Shown: positions 1 through 13,049 of the stretch, piece by piece
Position numbering within the stretch: the first letter of the stretch is position 1
How the letters are laid out: each line of letters begins with the position of its first letter
DNA from: Bradyrhizobium algeriense
Lineage (GTDB): Bacteria > Pseudomonadota > Alphaproteobacteria > Rhizobiales > Xanthobacteraceae
NCBI RefSeq assembly: GCF_003062295.1
Contig: NZ_PYCN01000004.1
Span: 248,001 to 312,000, forward strand
Length of the DNA: 64,000 bases
Direction: 5' to 3'
Position numbers and translations under genes: made by a program
The notes under the pieces: model-generated
Seen by the model: the letters and a program-made list of their open reading frames with translations, nothing else
Told to the model about the DNA's origin: nothing
The model's database searches: none

Positions 1-540
1 CTTGTCCTCGACCGTGGCATCGGCGAGATCGCGCAGCACGGAAGCGTACGCAGGATGTCCCTTGCTCTTCAGCGTCGTCAGCGAAAACGCAACATCGGAT
101 GCCGTGATCTCGCTGCCGTCGTGAAAGGTAATGCCTGGGCGCAACTGGAAACGGAATACCAGCCCGTCGGGGGATACGGTCAAATCCTCTGCCGCCAGGA
201 GATAGACCGCGTCCGGCTCGTCGAACGCCCGCGCCATCAGCGATGCAAAAGTTAGCTCCATTCCGTTCGCCCTGTCGCCCTTGACGATAAAGGCGTTGAG
301 CGAATTGAAAGTCGAGCCACCCGCCCCAACGAGTTGCGAGAACATCCCGCCTTTCGGCGCATCCGCATTCACGTAGTTGAAACGACGAAAGTCGGCGGGA
401 TATTTCAGTTCGCCGAATGCAGAAAGGCCGTGGAGCTTTTTGCCGCCATTGTCCGCGAACGCGGGAGCGAGGCGAGCAGCCGCCAGCGCGCTGACACCGA
501 GACCGAGCACATGCCGGCGAGAGAATTGCGCCATGCGCAT
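1..540 (-). CDS. ABC transporter substrate-binding protein, family 5 (YejA-like), N-terminal part
   Basis: The frame reads from an ATG at 540 off the left edge, so only the first 180 codons are present. The N-terminus has a twin-arginine-like motif (SRRHVLG) followed by a hydrophobic stretch ending near APAFA, which points to Tat export to the periplasm. The segments GELKYPADF, YVNADAPKGG and FHDGSEITASDV are typical of peptide/nickel-type (family 5) solute-binding proteins. An AAGGA Shine-Dalgarno lies 7 nt upstream and abuts the TGA of the preceding paralogue at 549-551, so the two are co-transcribed. The permease and ATPase genes of the transporter would be expected beyond the left edge (inference). 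Confidence 0.85.
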   Translation of the reverse strand, partial: MRMAQFSRRHVLGLGVSALAAARLAPAFADNGGKKLHGLSAFGELKYPADFRRFNYVNADAPKGGMFSQLVGAGGSTFNSLNAFIVKGDRANGMELTFASLMARAFDEPDAVYLLAAEDLTVSPDGLVFRFQLRPGITFHDGSEITASDVAFSLTTLKSKGHPAYASVLRDLADATVEDK

Positions 541-548
541 GATGTCCT

Positions 549-2450
549 TCAAGACCGTCTTCCGTTCCGCGCTGCCTTTTCCGCGTCCCACCACCATAGC
601 GACGGGAAGCCCGACTGACCGTATTTCGGCAATTCGGATGGCCTGCCGAAGCGATCCCAGCGTGCGGTCCGGACCTTGGGATAATTCCACTGCGGCACGA
701 CATAGTGATTCCACAGCAGCACGCGGTCGAGCGCCCTGGTCGCGGCAACAAGGTCATCCCGACCCTTGGAATAGATCAGTCGCTCGATCAATTTGTCGAC
801 GGCCGGATTCTTGATGCCGATGACATTGCGCGAACCCGCCATGTCCGCCGCCTGCGACCCCCAATATTCGCGCTGTTCATTTCCGGGCGACAACGATTCC
901 GCCCACGACGAGACGACCACGTCGAAATCCCAGCTGCGAAGCCGATTTTCATACTGTGTCGGATCGATTGTGCGCACGCTGACGGCGATGCCAAGCCGCT
1001 CCAGTGAGGGCTTGAAAAACAGCATGACGCGTTCGAAGGACGGGTCTGCACCGAGCAATTCGAGCGAAAATTGCGCTCCCGTCTTGCTATCGACAAGCTT
1101 GCGCTCGCGCACCTCATAGCCGGCCTCCTTCAGCAGGCGCAGCGCCTCACGAAGATTTTCGCGAACCGCTTCGGGACTGCCGCCGACGGGATTGGTAAAG
1201 GGCTTCGTGAATACCTCGGGCGGCACCTCCGCGCGGACGGCTTCGAGTATTTCCAGCTCCCTGCCTTCGGGCAGGCCGCTTGAAGCCAGTTCAGTGCCAT
1301 CGAAATAGCTGCTGATGCGCTTGTACTGACCGAAGAAGATCTGCTTGTTCATTTCCTCGAAGTCGAATGCATAATTCAGCGCACGACGCACCCGCGGATC
1401 CCTAAACTGCTCACGCCGGATATTCAGCGCGAATGCCTGCATGATTCCGGAACTGCGGTTTGGAAACTCCTCGAGCAGCACGCGCTTGTCATTGACGGCC
1501 GGGAAGTCGTAGGCCGTTGCCCAGTTCTTGGCGCTGTTTTCGGTGCGCCAATCAACCTGGTCGCCCTTGAACGCCTCGAGTGCGACCGTCGAGTCCCGGA
1601 AATATTCCAGGCGCAACTCGTCGAAATTGTTGCGGCCGACATTCGTGCTGGAATCGCGCCCCCAATGGTCCTTCACCCGCTCCAGCGTTATCGTCCTTCC
1701 CGGCACAAACTCCTTGATGCGGTAGGGGCCCGAGCCCAGCGGCTTCTCCAGCGTTGTCGCAGCGATGTCGCGCTTGCGACCCTCGCTGTCGGTGCCCTCC
1801 CACCAATGCTTCGGCAAGATCGTGAGCTGTCCGACAATCTGCGGGAGCTCGCGATTGCCTGGCGCATCGAAGCTGAACTTTATCTCGCGATCACCGACCT
1901 TTTCAGCTTTCACCACATGGCGGTAGTAAGCCGAGTACTGCGGATGATGTTGCTTGAACGCATTAAGGGAGAAGATGACGTCCTCAGGCGTGACAGGCTT
2001 TCCGTCGTGCCATTTCGCCTCTTGCCTGAGACGGTACGTGACCCAGGAGAAATCCTCGGGATGGCTGACGGCGTCGGCCAGTTCGCCGTATTCGGTCGAA
2101 ACCTCATCCAGCGACTGCGTCATGAGAGATTCGTAGATCAGCTGAACGCCGCCTGCGAGCGAGCCTTTGACGCCGGCCACCACGAGGTTGAAGTTATCAA
2201 ACGTCCCGATCTGTATTTGACGTACGATGCCGCCCTTCGGGGCTTCCGGATTGACGTAATCGAAGCGCTTGAAGTCGGCCGGGTATTTGACCTCGCCGAA
2301 CAGCGAGAGCGCGTGCCGCCACTGCAATTCGCCCGATGCGGGCTGGCCGCGGGCCGCATCAATCGCGGAGATGTTCGCAGTAAGCCCGAGCGCCGGAGCC
2401 AAAGTGGCCGCGGCACCGCTTTGCAGAAGATGTCGTCGGGTAATCGCCAA
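549..2450 (-). CDS. ABC transporter substrate-binding protein, family 5 (YejA-like)
   Basis: About 633 residues, the normal size for a YejA-type oligopeptide-binding protein. I prefer a TTG start at 2450, which gives a clean Tat signal (ITRRHLLQSG followed by a hydrophobic Ala/Leu stretch) and an AGGA Shine-Dalgarno 9 nt upstream. A longer GTG-started form to 2522 is open but has no clear ribosome site. The mature part contains EVKYPADF, YVNPEAPKGG and WHDGKPVTPEDVIFSL, and the C-terminal domain has the NPAVDKLIERL region. It is a clear paralogue of the next gene downstream. It probably binds peptides or a related oligomer in the periplasm; the substrate cannot be read from sequence. Confidence 0.9.
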   Translation of the reverse strand: MAITRRHLLQSGAAATLAPALGLTANISAIDAARGQPASGELQWRHALSLFGEVKYPADFKRFDYVNPEAPKGGIVRQIQIGTFDNFNLVVAGVKGSLAGGVQLIYESLMTQSLDEVSTEYGELADAVSHPEDFSWVTYRLRQEAKWHDGKPVTPEDVIFSLNAFKQHHPQYSAYYRHVVKAEKVGDREIKFSFDAPGNRELPQIVGQLTILPKHWWEGTDSEGRKRDIAATTLEKPLGSGPYRIKEFVPGRTITLERVKDHWGRDSSTNVGRNNFDELRLEYFRDSTVALEAFKGDQVDWRTENSAKNWATAYDFPAVNDKRVLLEEFPNRSSGIMQAFALNIRREQFRDPRVRRALNYAFDFEEMNKQIFFGQYKRISSYFDGTELASSGLPEGRELEILEAVRAEVPPEVFTKPFTNPVGGSPEAVRENLREALRLLKEAGYEVRERKLVDSKTGAQFSLELLGADPSFERVMLFFKPSLERLGIAVSVRTIDPTQYENRLRSWDFDVVVSSWAESLSPGNEQREYWGSQAADMAGSRNVIGIKNPAVDKLIERLIYSKGRDDLVAATRALDRVLLWNHYVVPQWNYPKVRTARWDRFGRPSELPKYGQSGFPSLWWWDAEKAARNGRRS

Positions 2451-2691
2451 ATGCAGAATTCCTGTTGCTGACGCCAGTATCCGTGCTTTCGAAGTCCGCG
2501 ATCCGCGCCGGCCCGGTGACACGGACTACGCAAACAACGAGGCCCCGAGCTAGTGAGGACCCAATATAAGGCAAGGGTTCGACAGATTACGTTGCTTTTT
2601 CCTCATGATAGCAGCTTGGGAACACCGCCGCTGCGGCGAAAAGTCCCGGTAACAACTCCGACAACGACAGTGCGATCCCTCATAGCGAAAC

Positions 2692-2710
2692 GGCCAGGCA
2701 ATGCCTGGCC
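2692..2710. terminator. 8-bp hairpin downstream of cycM, possible weak terminator
   Basis: A perfect 8-bp inverted repeat (GGCCAGGC, loop AAT, GCCTGGCC) lies 40 bp past the cycM stop codon. The T-run after it on the minus strand is only GTTT, so rho-independent function is doubtful. Confidence 0.3.
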
Positions 2711-2749
2711 GCAATGTCGCGCGGAAGTCCCTGCAGGACTGTCGAAATC

Positions 2750-3301
2750 TTACTTTGCCGCGGTCGGCAGCGGGGCCGGGCTTTCCGAAAGGCTGCGCAG
2801 ATAGGCGATCACGTCGGCGCGCTCGCTGTCCTTCGGAATGCCGGCAAAGCCCATCGCGGTGCCCGGAACAAAGGCCTTGGGATTGGCAAGGAACTTGTTG
2901 AGATCGTCATAGGTCCAGGTGCCGCCCTTGCCCTTCATGGCGGCCGAGAAATTGAACCCGCCACGTCCCGCCCCCTTCGGCTCGTTCAGGACATTGTAGA
3001 GGTTCGGGCCGACGCGGTTCGGGCCCCCCTTCTCGAAGGTGTGGCAGGCGGCGCACTTCTTGGCGGCCGCGGTGCCCTTCTCGACGGAAGCGGTCTGCAA
3101 AAGCTTCTCGATCGGCTCAGAGGGAGCTGCGGCTTCCTTGGCTCCACCGTGAGAGGCGTCTTCCTTCACGGCGATCTCGAAGCCCGGCTTTTCCGGTTTC
3201 ACGGGCGCGAAAATCGCCTGGGCGGCAAAGCTGGTCACAAGGAGAACGAGACAGGTGCCAAGGATGGCACCGAGAATCTTGTTGAGTTCGAAGGAGTCCA
3301 T
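2750..3301 (-). CDS. cycM: membrane-anchored c-type cytochrome (CycM-like)
   Basis: 183 residues, matching the size of CycM of Bradyrhizobium. An uncleaved N-terminal membrane helix (about residues 8-30, ILGAILGTCLVLLVTSFAA) is followed by a Pro/Ala/Lys-rich linker. A single class I cytochrome c domain has the haem site CAACH (about residues 83-87) and a distal Met in the PGTAMGF segment. In Bradyrhizobium CycM is a membrane-bound electron carrier thought to pass electrons from the bc1 complex to the aa3 oxidase (established family knowledge). No strong Shine-Dalgarno is visible before the ATG. It stands alone, divergent from kdsB. Confidence 0.92.
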   Translation of the reverse strand: MDSFELNKILGAILGTCLVLLVTSFAAQAIFAPVKPEKPGFEIAVKEDASHGGAKEAAAPSEPIEKLLQTASVEKGTAAAKKCAACHTFEKGGPNRVGPNLYNVLNEPKGAGRGGFNFSAAMKGKGGTWTYDDLNKFLANPKAFVPGTAMGFAGIPKDSERADVIAYLRSLSESPAPLPTAAK

Positions 3302-3513
3302 AGTGGGATCAGGCTCCAGGCCGGAAAGGTCGACTGAAGGCCGGCAAAACGGCCGCGGATACGCATCAGGAATCAGCCTTTTCGCGCCGCACCCTCAGCA
3401 CGGTTGAGATATCGGTTTGCCCGGGCTCTGGCAACCCGTATAAACGGCCCGACTTTCCACCGATCCCCCATTATTTCCGGCCTGTTTTTGCTGGCCGACT
3501 GACCTCGTTCCGG

Positions 3514-4254
3514 ATGACCGAAACCCGAATTCTGGTGCTGATTCCCGCCCGCATGGCGGCGACCCGCCTGCCCGGCAAGCCGCTTCTCGACATCGGCGGC
3601 CTGCCAATGATCGTCCACGTGCTGCGGCGGGCCGAGGAGGCCCAGATCGGCCGGGTGGCGGTCGCCACCGACACGCCCGAGATCGCGGCCGCCGTGAAGG
3701 CCGCCGGCGGCGAGGTGGTGATGACCCGTGCCGATCATCCCTCCGGCTCCGACCGGATCCATGAGGCCATGCGGACGATCGATCCCGATGGGCGGGCCGA
3801 GATTGTGGTCAACCTGCAGGGCGACTTTCCCACGATCGCGCCGGAAACGATCCGGGCCGCGCTGCCGCCGCTCGACGACCCCACCGTCGACATCGCGACG
3901 CTGGCCTCGCAGATCCATACCGAGGAAGAGGATCGGGCCCCCAGCGTGGTGAAGGCGGTCGGCTCGCCGATCGGCCCGAACCGGCTTCGTGCGCTCTATT
4001 TCACCCGCGCCACGGCGCCCCATGGCGACGGCCCGCGCTACCACCATATCGGCCTCTACGCCTACCGCCGCGCCGCGCTGGAACGGTTCGTGGCGCTGCC
4101 GCCGTCTCCGCTGGAACAGCAGGAGAAGCTCGAGCAGCTCCGCGCGCTGGAGGCCGGGATGCGGATTGACATCACCATCGTCGACAGCGTCCCCCGCGGG
4201 GTCGACACCCCGGCCGACCTCGAAACCGCCCGGCGCATGCTGGCAAAAACCTGA
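3514..4254 (+). CDS. kdsB: 3-deoxy-manno-octulosonate cytidylyltransferase
   Basis: 246 residues, the usual KdsB length. It activates KDO with CTP to CMP-KDO for lipopolysaccharide inner-core synthesis in the cytoplasm. The N-terminal nucleotide-binding motif [15 protein letters not shown] is present, as are the NLQGDFP motif that binds metal and substrate (about residues 97-103) and HIGLYAYRR near residue 177. The stop lies 21 bp before pheA, so the two probably share a transcript. This kdsB-pheA pairing is common in Bradyrhizobium. Confidence 0.95.
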   Translation: MTETRILVLIPARMAATRLPGKPLLDIGGLPMIVHVLRRAEEAQIGRVAVATDTPEIAAAVKAAGGEVVMTRADHPSGSDRIHEAMRTIDPDGRAEIVVNLQGDFPTIAPETIRAALPPLDDPTVDIATLASQIHTEEEDRAPSVVKAVGSPIGPNRLRALYFTRATAPHGDGPRYHHIGLYAYRRAALERFVALPPSPLEQQEKLEQLRALEAGMRIDITIVDSVPRGVDTPADLETARRMLAKT

Positions 4255-4275
4255 GCCGCTGCTAAAAGGCCCCGC

Positions 4276-5136
4276 ATGACCAAGAAGCTCAAAATCGCAT
4301 TCCAGGGCGAGCCTGGCGCCAATTCCCATATCGCCATCGTCGAGGCCTATCCCGACGCCGAGCCGTTGCCGTGCGCGACCTTCGAGGACGCGCTGTCGGC
4401 GATCTCCTCCGGCGAGGCCGATCTCGGCATGATCCCGATCGAGAATTCGGTCGCCGGGCGCGTCGCCGACATCCATCATCTGCTGCCGGCCTCCGGTCTC
4501 TTCATCGTCGGTGAATGGTTCTTGCCGATCCGCCATCAATTGATGGCGCCGAAGGGCACCAAGCTTTCCGACATCAAGACGGTGGAGAGCCACGTCCACG
4601 CGCTCGGGCAATGCCGCCGCATCATCCGCAAGCTCGGCATCAAGCCGATCGTTGCGGCCGATACCGCCGGCAGCGCGCGCGACGTTTCCGAACGCAAGGA
4701 CAAGAGCGTGGCCGCGATCGCTTCGCGGCTGGCCGCCGACATCTACGGCCTTGATATTTTGGCCGAGGACGTCGAGGACGAGACCCACAACACGACCCGC
4801 TTCGTTGTGCTGGCGCGGGAGGCGAACTGGGCCAGGCAGGGCTCAGGCCCGCTGGTCACCACTTTTGTTTTCCGGGTGCGCAACCTGCCCGCCGCGCTCT
4901 ACAAAGCGCTCGGCGGCTTTGCCACCAACGGCGTCAACATGACCAAGCTGGAAAGCTACATGGTCGACGGCAATTTCTTTGCGACGCAGTTTTATGCCGA
5001 CGTCGACGGCCATCCGGATGACAAGGGCCTCGCCTTTGCGCTGGAAGAGCTAAAGTTCTTCTCACGCGAATTCCGCATCGTCGGCGTCTATCCCGGCCAC
5101 CCGTTCCGCGCGACGTTCAGCGAGAAACAGGATTAA
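4276..5136 (+). CDS. pheA: prephenate dehydratase
   Basis: 286 residues. It converts prephenate to phenylpyruvate in phenylalanine synthesis. This is the monofunctional form without a chorismate mutase domain, as usual in alphaproteobacteria. The catalytic domain spans about residues 5-185, beginning with FQGEPGANSH, with the conserved NTTRFVVL segment close to its end. The regulatory ACT domain follows at about residues 195-270 and contains LESYM, the usual phenylalanine-binding element (ESRP-type). An AAAGG ribosome site precedes the ATG at 4276. Confidence 0.95.
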   Translation: MTKKLKIAFQGEPGANSHIAIVEAYPDAEPLPCATFEDALSAISSGEADLGMIPIENSVAGRVADIHHLLPASGLFIVGEWFLPIRHQLMAPKGTKLSDIKTVESHVHALGQCRRIIRKLGIKPIVAADTAGSARDVSERKDKSVAAIASRLAADIYGLDILAEDVEDETHNTTRFVVLAREANWARQGSGPLVTTFVFRVRNLPAALYKALGGFATNGVNMTKLESYMVDGNFFATQFYADVDGHPDDKGLAFALEELKFFSREFRIVGVYPGHPFRATFSEKQD

Positions 5137-5341
5137 GGGACGCGCACGGATCTGTTCGCGCCTCCCGGCGCACGACTGCTGTGGGCGCGGAGAGCGCAGA
5201 TTCGTGACGTGCAACAGCCGGACCTTACCAGCGAGCGGCAAGTTGCGCGGCATTAGCGGTGCAGCGGATACGGATATTATGAAAGCGGTACTCGCGACGT
5301 TATCAGCCGGCGTACGCCCCCTCTCCGATCACCACCGGCCG

Positions 5342-5698
5342 TTACCAGCCCCACCCTGGACGCGGACCCCACCCTGGACGGGGACCCCATCCTGGACGCG
5401 GACCCCACACGGGCCGCGGGCCCCAAGCTGGCCCGCCCCAAGCATAGGCGCCGCGCCATCCCGGACGCCACACGGGGCGCGGGCCCCAACCGCCATAGGC
5501 GCCCCATCTCGGACCCGGACGCCACCAGCAGCGACCCCAGGCGTTGCAGACCCAGCGGACCTGCTCGGTATTCGGAGCCTGGCGTGAGATCTGGTCGGCA
5601 TGCGGAAGCCCGTTCGGCATCGCGGCGGAAGCTGAGCCGGCGGCGAGCATAACGCCGCCGAGGGCGGCCAACCCAACAACTGCAGATTTCAGTTCCAT
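5342..5698 (-). CDS. small exported Gly/Trp/Pro-rich repeat protein
   Basis: 118 residues from an ATG at 5698, chosen because AGGAGA lies 7 nt upstream. A signal peptide covers about residues 1-25 and ends in GSASA, followed by PNGLPHADQ. The C-terminal half is built of WGPRP-type units, the last few being near-identical copies of GPRPGW encoded by a matching minisatellite at about 5346-5410. There is a CNAWGRCWW stretch with two cysteines. Similar GW-rich exported proteins are frequent in Bradyrhizobium; I know of no assigned function. The repeat tract may vary in length between strains. Confidence 0.75.
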   Translation of the reverse strand: MELKSAVVGLAALGGVMLAAGSASAAMPNGLPHADQISRQAPNTEQVRWVCNAWGRCWWRPGPRWGAYGGWGPRPVWRPGWRGAYAWGGPAWGPRPVWGPRPGWGPRPGWGPRPGWGW

Positions 5699-5786
5699 TG
5701 TTTGTCTCCTTGGCTGGGAGACTTCGACAACTTCGTTGACAACGCTTGGTTGCTTCTGAGGCTCGAACAAACGCAGGCATGCAGTG

Positions 5787-5835
5787 CAGGAATGCTGAAA
5801 AAGCAGGAATGCTCAAGAGCAGGAATGCTCAAGAA
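5787..5835. repeat. three tandem copies of a 16-17 bp unit (CAGGAATGCT core)
   Basis: The core CAGGAATGCT starts at 5787, 5804 and 5820, separated by short A/G-rich linkers. The array lies between the luciferase-like gene and the GW-rich protein gene, upstream of the latter on its coding strand. Confidence 0.8.
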
Positions 5836-5869
5836 AATGAGATACAGATTCGCAGAAAGTCATCCCTAT

Positions 5870-6889
5870 CTAGGCGGCGGCTTTCTTGCTTGGCCCGAAC
5901 GCTTCCGCGAGCAGGCTGTACGACTTCTTCCGCGCGTCGTGATCGTAGACGGCAGTGATGATCATCAATTCATCCGGCTGACTTGCCGTAATCATCGGCT
6001 GCAGCTTCGCCATGATCGTCGCCGGACTGCCAACGAACAGCCGCGAGCGGTTGCGTGCAACGGAAGCGCGTTCGGAAGCCGTATAATTATAGGCCAGCGC
6101 TTCCTCGACGCTCGGCAGCGGCAGGTATTGTCCGCGGTCGCGGCGCAGGCGGTTGAGGTCCATCGAGGAGGCGAGCTGTTCGGCTTCCGCATCGGTTTCG
6201 GCGGCGACCGCTGCGATGGCGAGGATGCCGTGTGGCGCGGCGCGCCAGCCGGATGACTTGAAATGGTCGCGGTAGTTGATCATCGCCGCGATCGCGTCAT
6301 AGGACGCAAAATGATGCGCGAACGCGAAGCCCATGCCGACTTGCGCTGCCAGTTCCGAAGAGTAGTCGCTCGAACCGAGCAGCCAGATCGGCGGCAGTGG
6401 CGTATCGTCAGGCATCGCCACCACGTTGTTGTAGGGATGGCCGGCCGGGAAATCGCGGGTCTCCCACAACACCAGTTCACTCAAGCGTTCGAGGAAGTCA
6501 TCGCCCTCGCGGCGGTCGAGCCGGCTGCGCAGCGCGTGCGCCGTGGCGCCATCGGTGCCGGGCGCGCGGCCGAGGCCGAGATCGATGCGGCCGGGGAACA
6601 GCGCCTCCAGCATCTTGAAGCGCTCGGCCACCACCAGCGGCGCATGGTTGGGCAGCATCACGCCGCCGGAGCCGACGCGGATGTTGTTCGTTACCGCGGC
6701 GATCTGGCCGATCATCAGGTCGGGCGCGGGGCTCGCCACCGAGGCCAGATTGTGGTGCTCGGCGAGCCAGTAGCGGACATAGCCGAGGCCATCGACATGG
6801 CGCGCCAGATCGATGCTGTTCTGCAGCGCGTGGGCCGGACGGGTGCCTGTGGTGACGACGGAGAGGTCGAGGACTGAAAGCGGGATCAT
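5870..6889 (-). CDS. LLM-class flavin-dependent oxidoreductase
   Basis: 339 residues, a full-length bacterial luciferase-like (YhbW-type) TIM-barrel monooxygenase. Family-typical segments include YWLAEHHN (residues 40-47), a GSGGVMLPNHAP stretch near residue 73, and GRIDLGLGRAPG (about residues 100-111). These proteins use reduced FMN from a separate reductase; the substrate cannot be told from sequence. It is transcribed leftward, away from metF. The C-terminus is Lys/Ala-rich (KKAAA). Confidence 0.88.
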   Translation of the reverse strand: MIPLSVLDLSVVTTGTRPAHALQNSIDLARHVDGLGYVRYWLAEHHNLASVASPAPDLMIGQIAAVTNNIRVGSGGVMLPNHAPLVVAERFKMLEALFPGRIDLGLGRAPGTDGATAHALRSRLDRREGDDFLERLSELVLWETRDFPAGHPYNNVVAMPDDTPLPPIWLLGSSDYSSELAAQVGMGFAFAHHFASYDAIAAMINYRDHFKSSGWRAAPHGILAIAAVAAETDAEAEQLASSMDLNRLRRDRGQYLPLPSVEEALAYNYTASERASVARNRSRLFVGSPATIMAKLQPMITASQPDELMIITAVYDHDARKKSYSLLAEAFGPSKKAAA

Positions 6890-7273
6890 GGCGCTAAACT
6901 AATGCGGTAAGCGAGGGCGACAAAGGCCCGGCCGGCGCAGATCAGGCCCGCGCTTGTGGGGAAAGCAGCGGCGGGACGCGGACCATGAGTGGGACAATAT
7001 GTGACAAGTTGACTGCATTGATAATCTACCCACAAACCTGAACACCTGCTATGGAAGCCGTCGTCTGTATAACTATATGTTTATATTAGATAATAGCTGA
7101 ATTAGCTGCTGCCCACCGTCATTTCCATGAAGTCAATATTTCGCATATTCGTACATTAATTGGGCTATTTCCCATCAACGATGGGCTGTTTGGCCAGGCT
7201 CGTTTGGCCTATTTTAGCTGACTGCCGCTAGGGCTTGATGCCGGCCCATCCTTTCGGAGCTTTGTGAAGTGCC
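6890..7273. other. AT-rich intergenic region upstream of metF with several small inverted repeats
   Basis: These 384 bp hold no convincing gene. From about 7000 to 7250 the sequence is much AT-richer than its surroundings. It contains an imperfect 18-bp palindrome at 7068-7085 (TATAA...TTATA around ATAT) and a CCCATC-AAC-GATGGG hairpin at 7171-7185. There is also a repeated TTTGGCC at about 7190-7212. It separates the leftward oxidoreductase from the rightward metF-metH pair and probably carries their promoters. I did not recognise a SAM-II or cobalamin riboswitch in it. Confidence 0.6.
7171..7185. promoter_or_regulatory. small hairpin in the metF upstream region
   Basis: A perfect 6-bp inverted repeat, CCCATC and GATGGG with an AAC loop, about 90 bp before the metF start. 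A protein-binding site or leader structure is possible; nothing decides between them. Confidence 0.35.
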
Positions 7274-8188
7274 ATGACCGAGGTTACGCCCCCCGCTTTC
7301 GACGGCCATCGCGCGCTGCATTCACCCAGGATCTCCTTCGAGTTCTTCCCGCCCAAGACGGAAGAGATGGAGCGGAGCCTGTGGGAGACCATCAACCGGC
7401 TGGCGCCGCTGACGCCGAATTTCGTGTCCGTGACCTATGGCGCCGGGGGGTCGACCCGGGAGCGCACCCATTCGACCATCGCGCGCATCCTGAAAGAGAC
7501 CCGCCTGACGCCAGCGGCGCATCTGACCTGCGTCGGCGCGCCGAAGGGCGAGATCGACGAGGTGGTGGCGCGCTATCACGAGATCGGCGTCCGCCACATC
7601 GTGGCCCTGCGCGGCGACCCGACCACCGGCATCGGCACCGCCTATCATGCCCACCCGGACGGCTATCAGAGCTCGCCCGACCTGATCGAAGGCATCAAGA
7701 AGCGCTATCCCGATATCGAAATCTCGGTTTCGGCCTATCCCGAAAAGCATCCGGAGAGCCCGACGATCGATGCCGATATCGACACGCTCAAGGCCAAGGT
7801 CGACGCCGGCGCGGCGCGCGCCATCACGCAGGTGTTCTTCGATAACGACCTCTACTTCCGTTACCTCGATCGCGTCCGCGCCCGCGGCATCGATATTCCG
7901 GTCGTCCCCGGCATCATGCCGATGCACAACTTCAAGCAGGCCCGCAGCTTCGTGACCCGCGCGGGCACGACGGTGCCGACCTGGCTGGCGGACAAGTTCG
8001 ATGGCCTCGACGACGACGCCGAGACGCGCAAGCTGGTCGCCGCGACCGTCGCCGCCGGCCAGGTGCAAAAACTCGCCAAGCATGGCGTCGACACCTTTCA
8101 CTTCTACACCATGAACCGCGCGGACCTCGTGTTTGCGATCAGCCATCTCCTGGGCATCCGTCCCAATGGCGCACAGAAGGCCGCTTGA
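7274..8188 (+). CDS. metF: 5,10-methylenetetrahydrofolate reductase
   Basis: 304 residues, normal MetF length. It reduces 5,10-methylene-THF to 5-methyl-THF with FAD and NAD(P)H, supplying the methyl group for the MetH encoded immediately downstream. The N-terminal FEFFPPKT motif and the ALRGDP flavin-site motif (about residues 114-119) are present, as is PGIMPM near residue 213. The stop lies 4 bp before the metH ATG, so the pair is an operon. Confidence 0.96.
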   Translation: MTEVTPPAFDGHRALHSPRISFEFFPPKTEEMERSLWETINRLAPLTPNFVSVTYGAGGSTRERTHSTIARILKETRLTPAAHLTCVGAPKGEIDEVVARYHEIGVRHIVALRGDPTTGIGTAYHAHPDGYQSSPDLIEGIKKRYPDIEISVSAYPEKHPESPTIDADIDTLKAKVDAGAARAITQVFFDNDLYFRYLDRVRARGIDIPVVPGIMPMHNFKQARSFVTRAGTTVPTWLADKFDGLDDDAETRKLVAATVAAGQVQKLAKHGVDTFHFYTMNRADLVFAISHLLGIRPNGAQKAA

Positions 8189-8192
8189 TCCG

Positions 8193-12047
<3,855 letters not shown>

Positions 12048-12060
12048 TAGGTGCTTCCTT

Positions 12061-12184
12061 CCCTTCTCCCCTTGTGGGAGAAGGTGGCGCGGAGCGCCGG
12101 ATGAGGGGTCTGCGTCCGCGGAGACAGACCCCTCACCCGTCTTCGCTTCGCGAAGCCACCCTCTCCCACAAGGGGAGAGGGGAA
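12061..12184. repeat. large palindromic intergenic repeat (family A), copy 1
   Basis: About 124 bp with inverted ends (TTCTCCCCTTGTGGGAGAA at the left, its counterpart around 12165-12183) and an inner inverted pair around AGACAGACCCCTCA. The same layout occurs at 17811-17948 and, in a diverged form, at 20230-20388. It would fold into a long hairpin and fills the metH-GST gap. Confidence 0.9.
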
Positions 12185-12206
12185 GAAACAGGCGGGATTT
12201 CCTCCC

Positions 12207-12869
12207 ATGAAATTCTTCTCCTTCTGGCGATCGCTGGCGAGCTTTCGCGTTCGCATCGCGCTCAATCTGAAAAGCGTCCCGGCCGAGGTGATCTTCGTCG
12301 ACCTCGACGCCAACGCGCATCGTGACCCCGAGTATCGCAAGATCAATCCGCAGATGGCGTTGCCGGCGCTGGTCGAGGATGACGGCACCACGCTGTTCCA
12401 GTCGCTCGCGATCCTGGAATATCTCGACGAGAGATACCCATCTCCGCCGCTGCTGCCCGCCGATCCAGCCGGCCGCGCCCGTGTCCGCGCGCTGGCGCTG
12501 ATGGTTGCCTGCGAAGGCCATCCGCTCTTGGTGCCGCGGGTGCGGCGCTATCTCGACCACGAACTGAACCTTCGCGATACGCAGCAGGCGGCGTGGCGAC
12601 GGCACTGGATCGTGGAAACGCTGGCGGCGCTGGAGGGGCATCTGGCTGATAACAAGGACACTGGCCGGTTTTGTCATGGCGATGCGCCAACGCTGGCGGA
12701 TATCTGCATGGTGGGGCACGTCACCGTCGCGATCACGCAGCAGATCGACCTGAAAATCTATCCGACGGTGAAGCGCATCTTCGAGACCGCGATGGCGTTG
12801 CCGGAATTTGCGAAGGCGCATCCGCTGGCGCAGCCGGACACGCCGGAGGCGATGCGGCCGAAGGCCTGA
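12207..12869 (+). CDS. glutathione S-transferase, zeta class / maleylacetoacetate isomerase-like
   Basis: 220 residues with an N-terminal thioredoxin-like domain (1-80) and an all-helical C-terminal domain. RVRIALNLK, NPQMALPALVEDDG and QSLAILEYLDE are the zeta-class signature segments of MaiA, which isomerises maleylacetoacetate in tyrosine breakdown. The usual catalytic SSCS before RVRI reads SLAS here, so the canonical Ser-Cys pair is missing. Activity as MaiA is therefore uncertain. No homogentisate pathway gene lies nearby. Confidence 0.85.
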   Translation: MKFFSFWRSLASFRVRIALNLKSVPAEVIFVDLDANAHRDPEYRKINPQMALPALVEDDGTTLFQSLAILEYLDERYPSPPLLPADPAGRARVRALALMVACEGHPLLVPRVRRYLDHELNLRDTQQAAWRRHWIVETLAALEGHLADNKDTGRFCHGDAPTLADICMVGHVTVAITQQIDLKIYPTVKRIFETAMALPEFAKAHPLAQPDTPEAMRPKA

Positions 12870-13049
12870 AAGCGAGGCTGGCGGCCCGGCGGCGCGACTC
12901 CCCGGACACGCCGCACCCGGCCTGACAAAAATCGCGAAAACAACCCCATGCAAAGTAGGATTGGGCCCGCGGCTCACGCTCGCGCGAGCGCAGCGGGCCG
13001 GCAAGACGAAAAGGCTCCGCGGTCGTGGCGCGGCCCGCCCCCACCGAGC

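Noticed and set aside
3373..4788. 471-codon open frame antisense to kdsB and pheA
   Set aside because: Composition is typical of a reverse-frame artefact, and both sense genes have clear motifs.
5787..5835. Short CRISPR array
   Set aside because: Three direct copies of a 10-bp core with 6-7 bp linkers are far too short for repeats and spacers, and no cas gene is in the window.
6950..7273. SAM-II or cobalamin riboswitch before metF
   Set aside because: I could not find the conserved core sequences of either class; only simple hairpins are visible.
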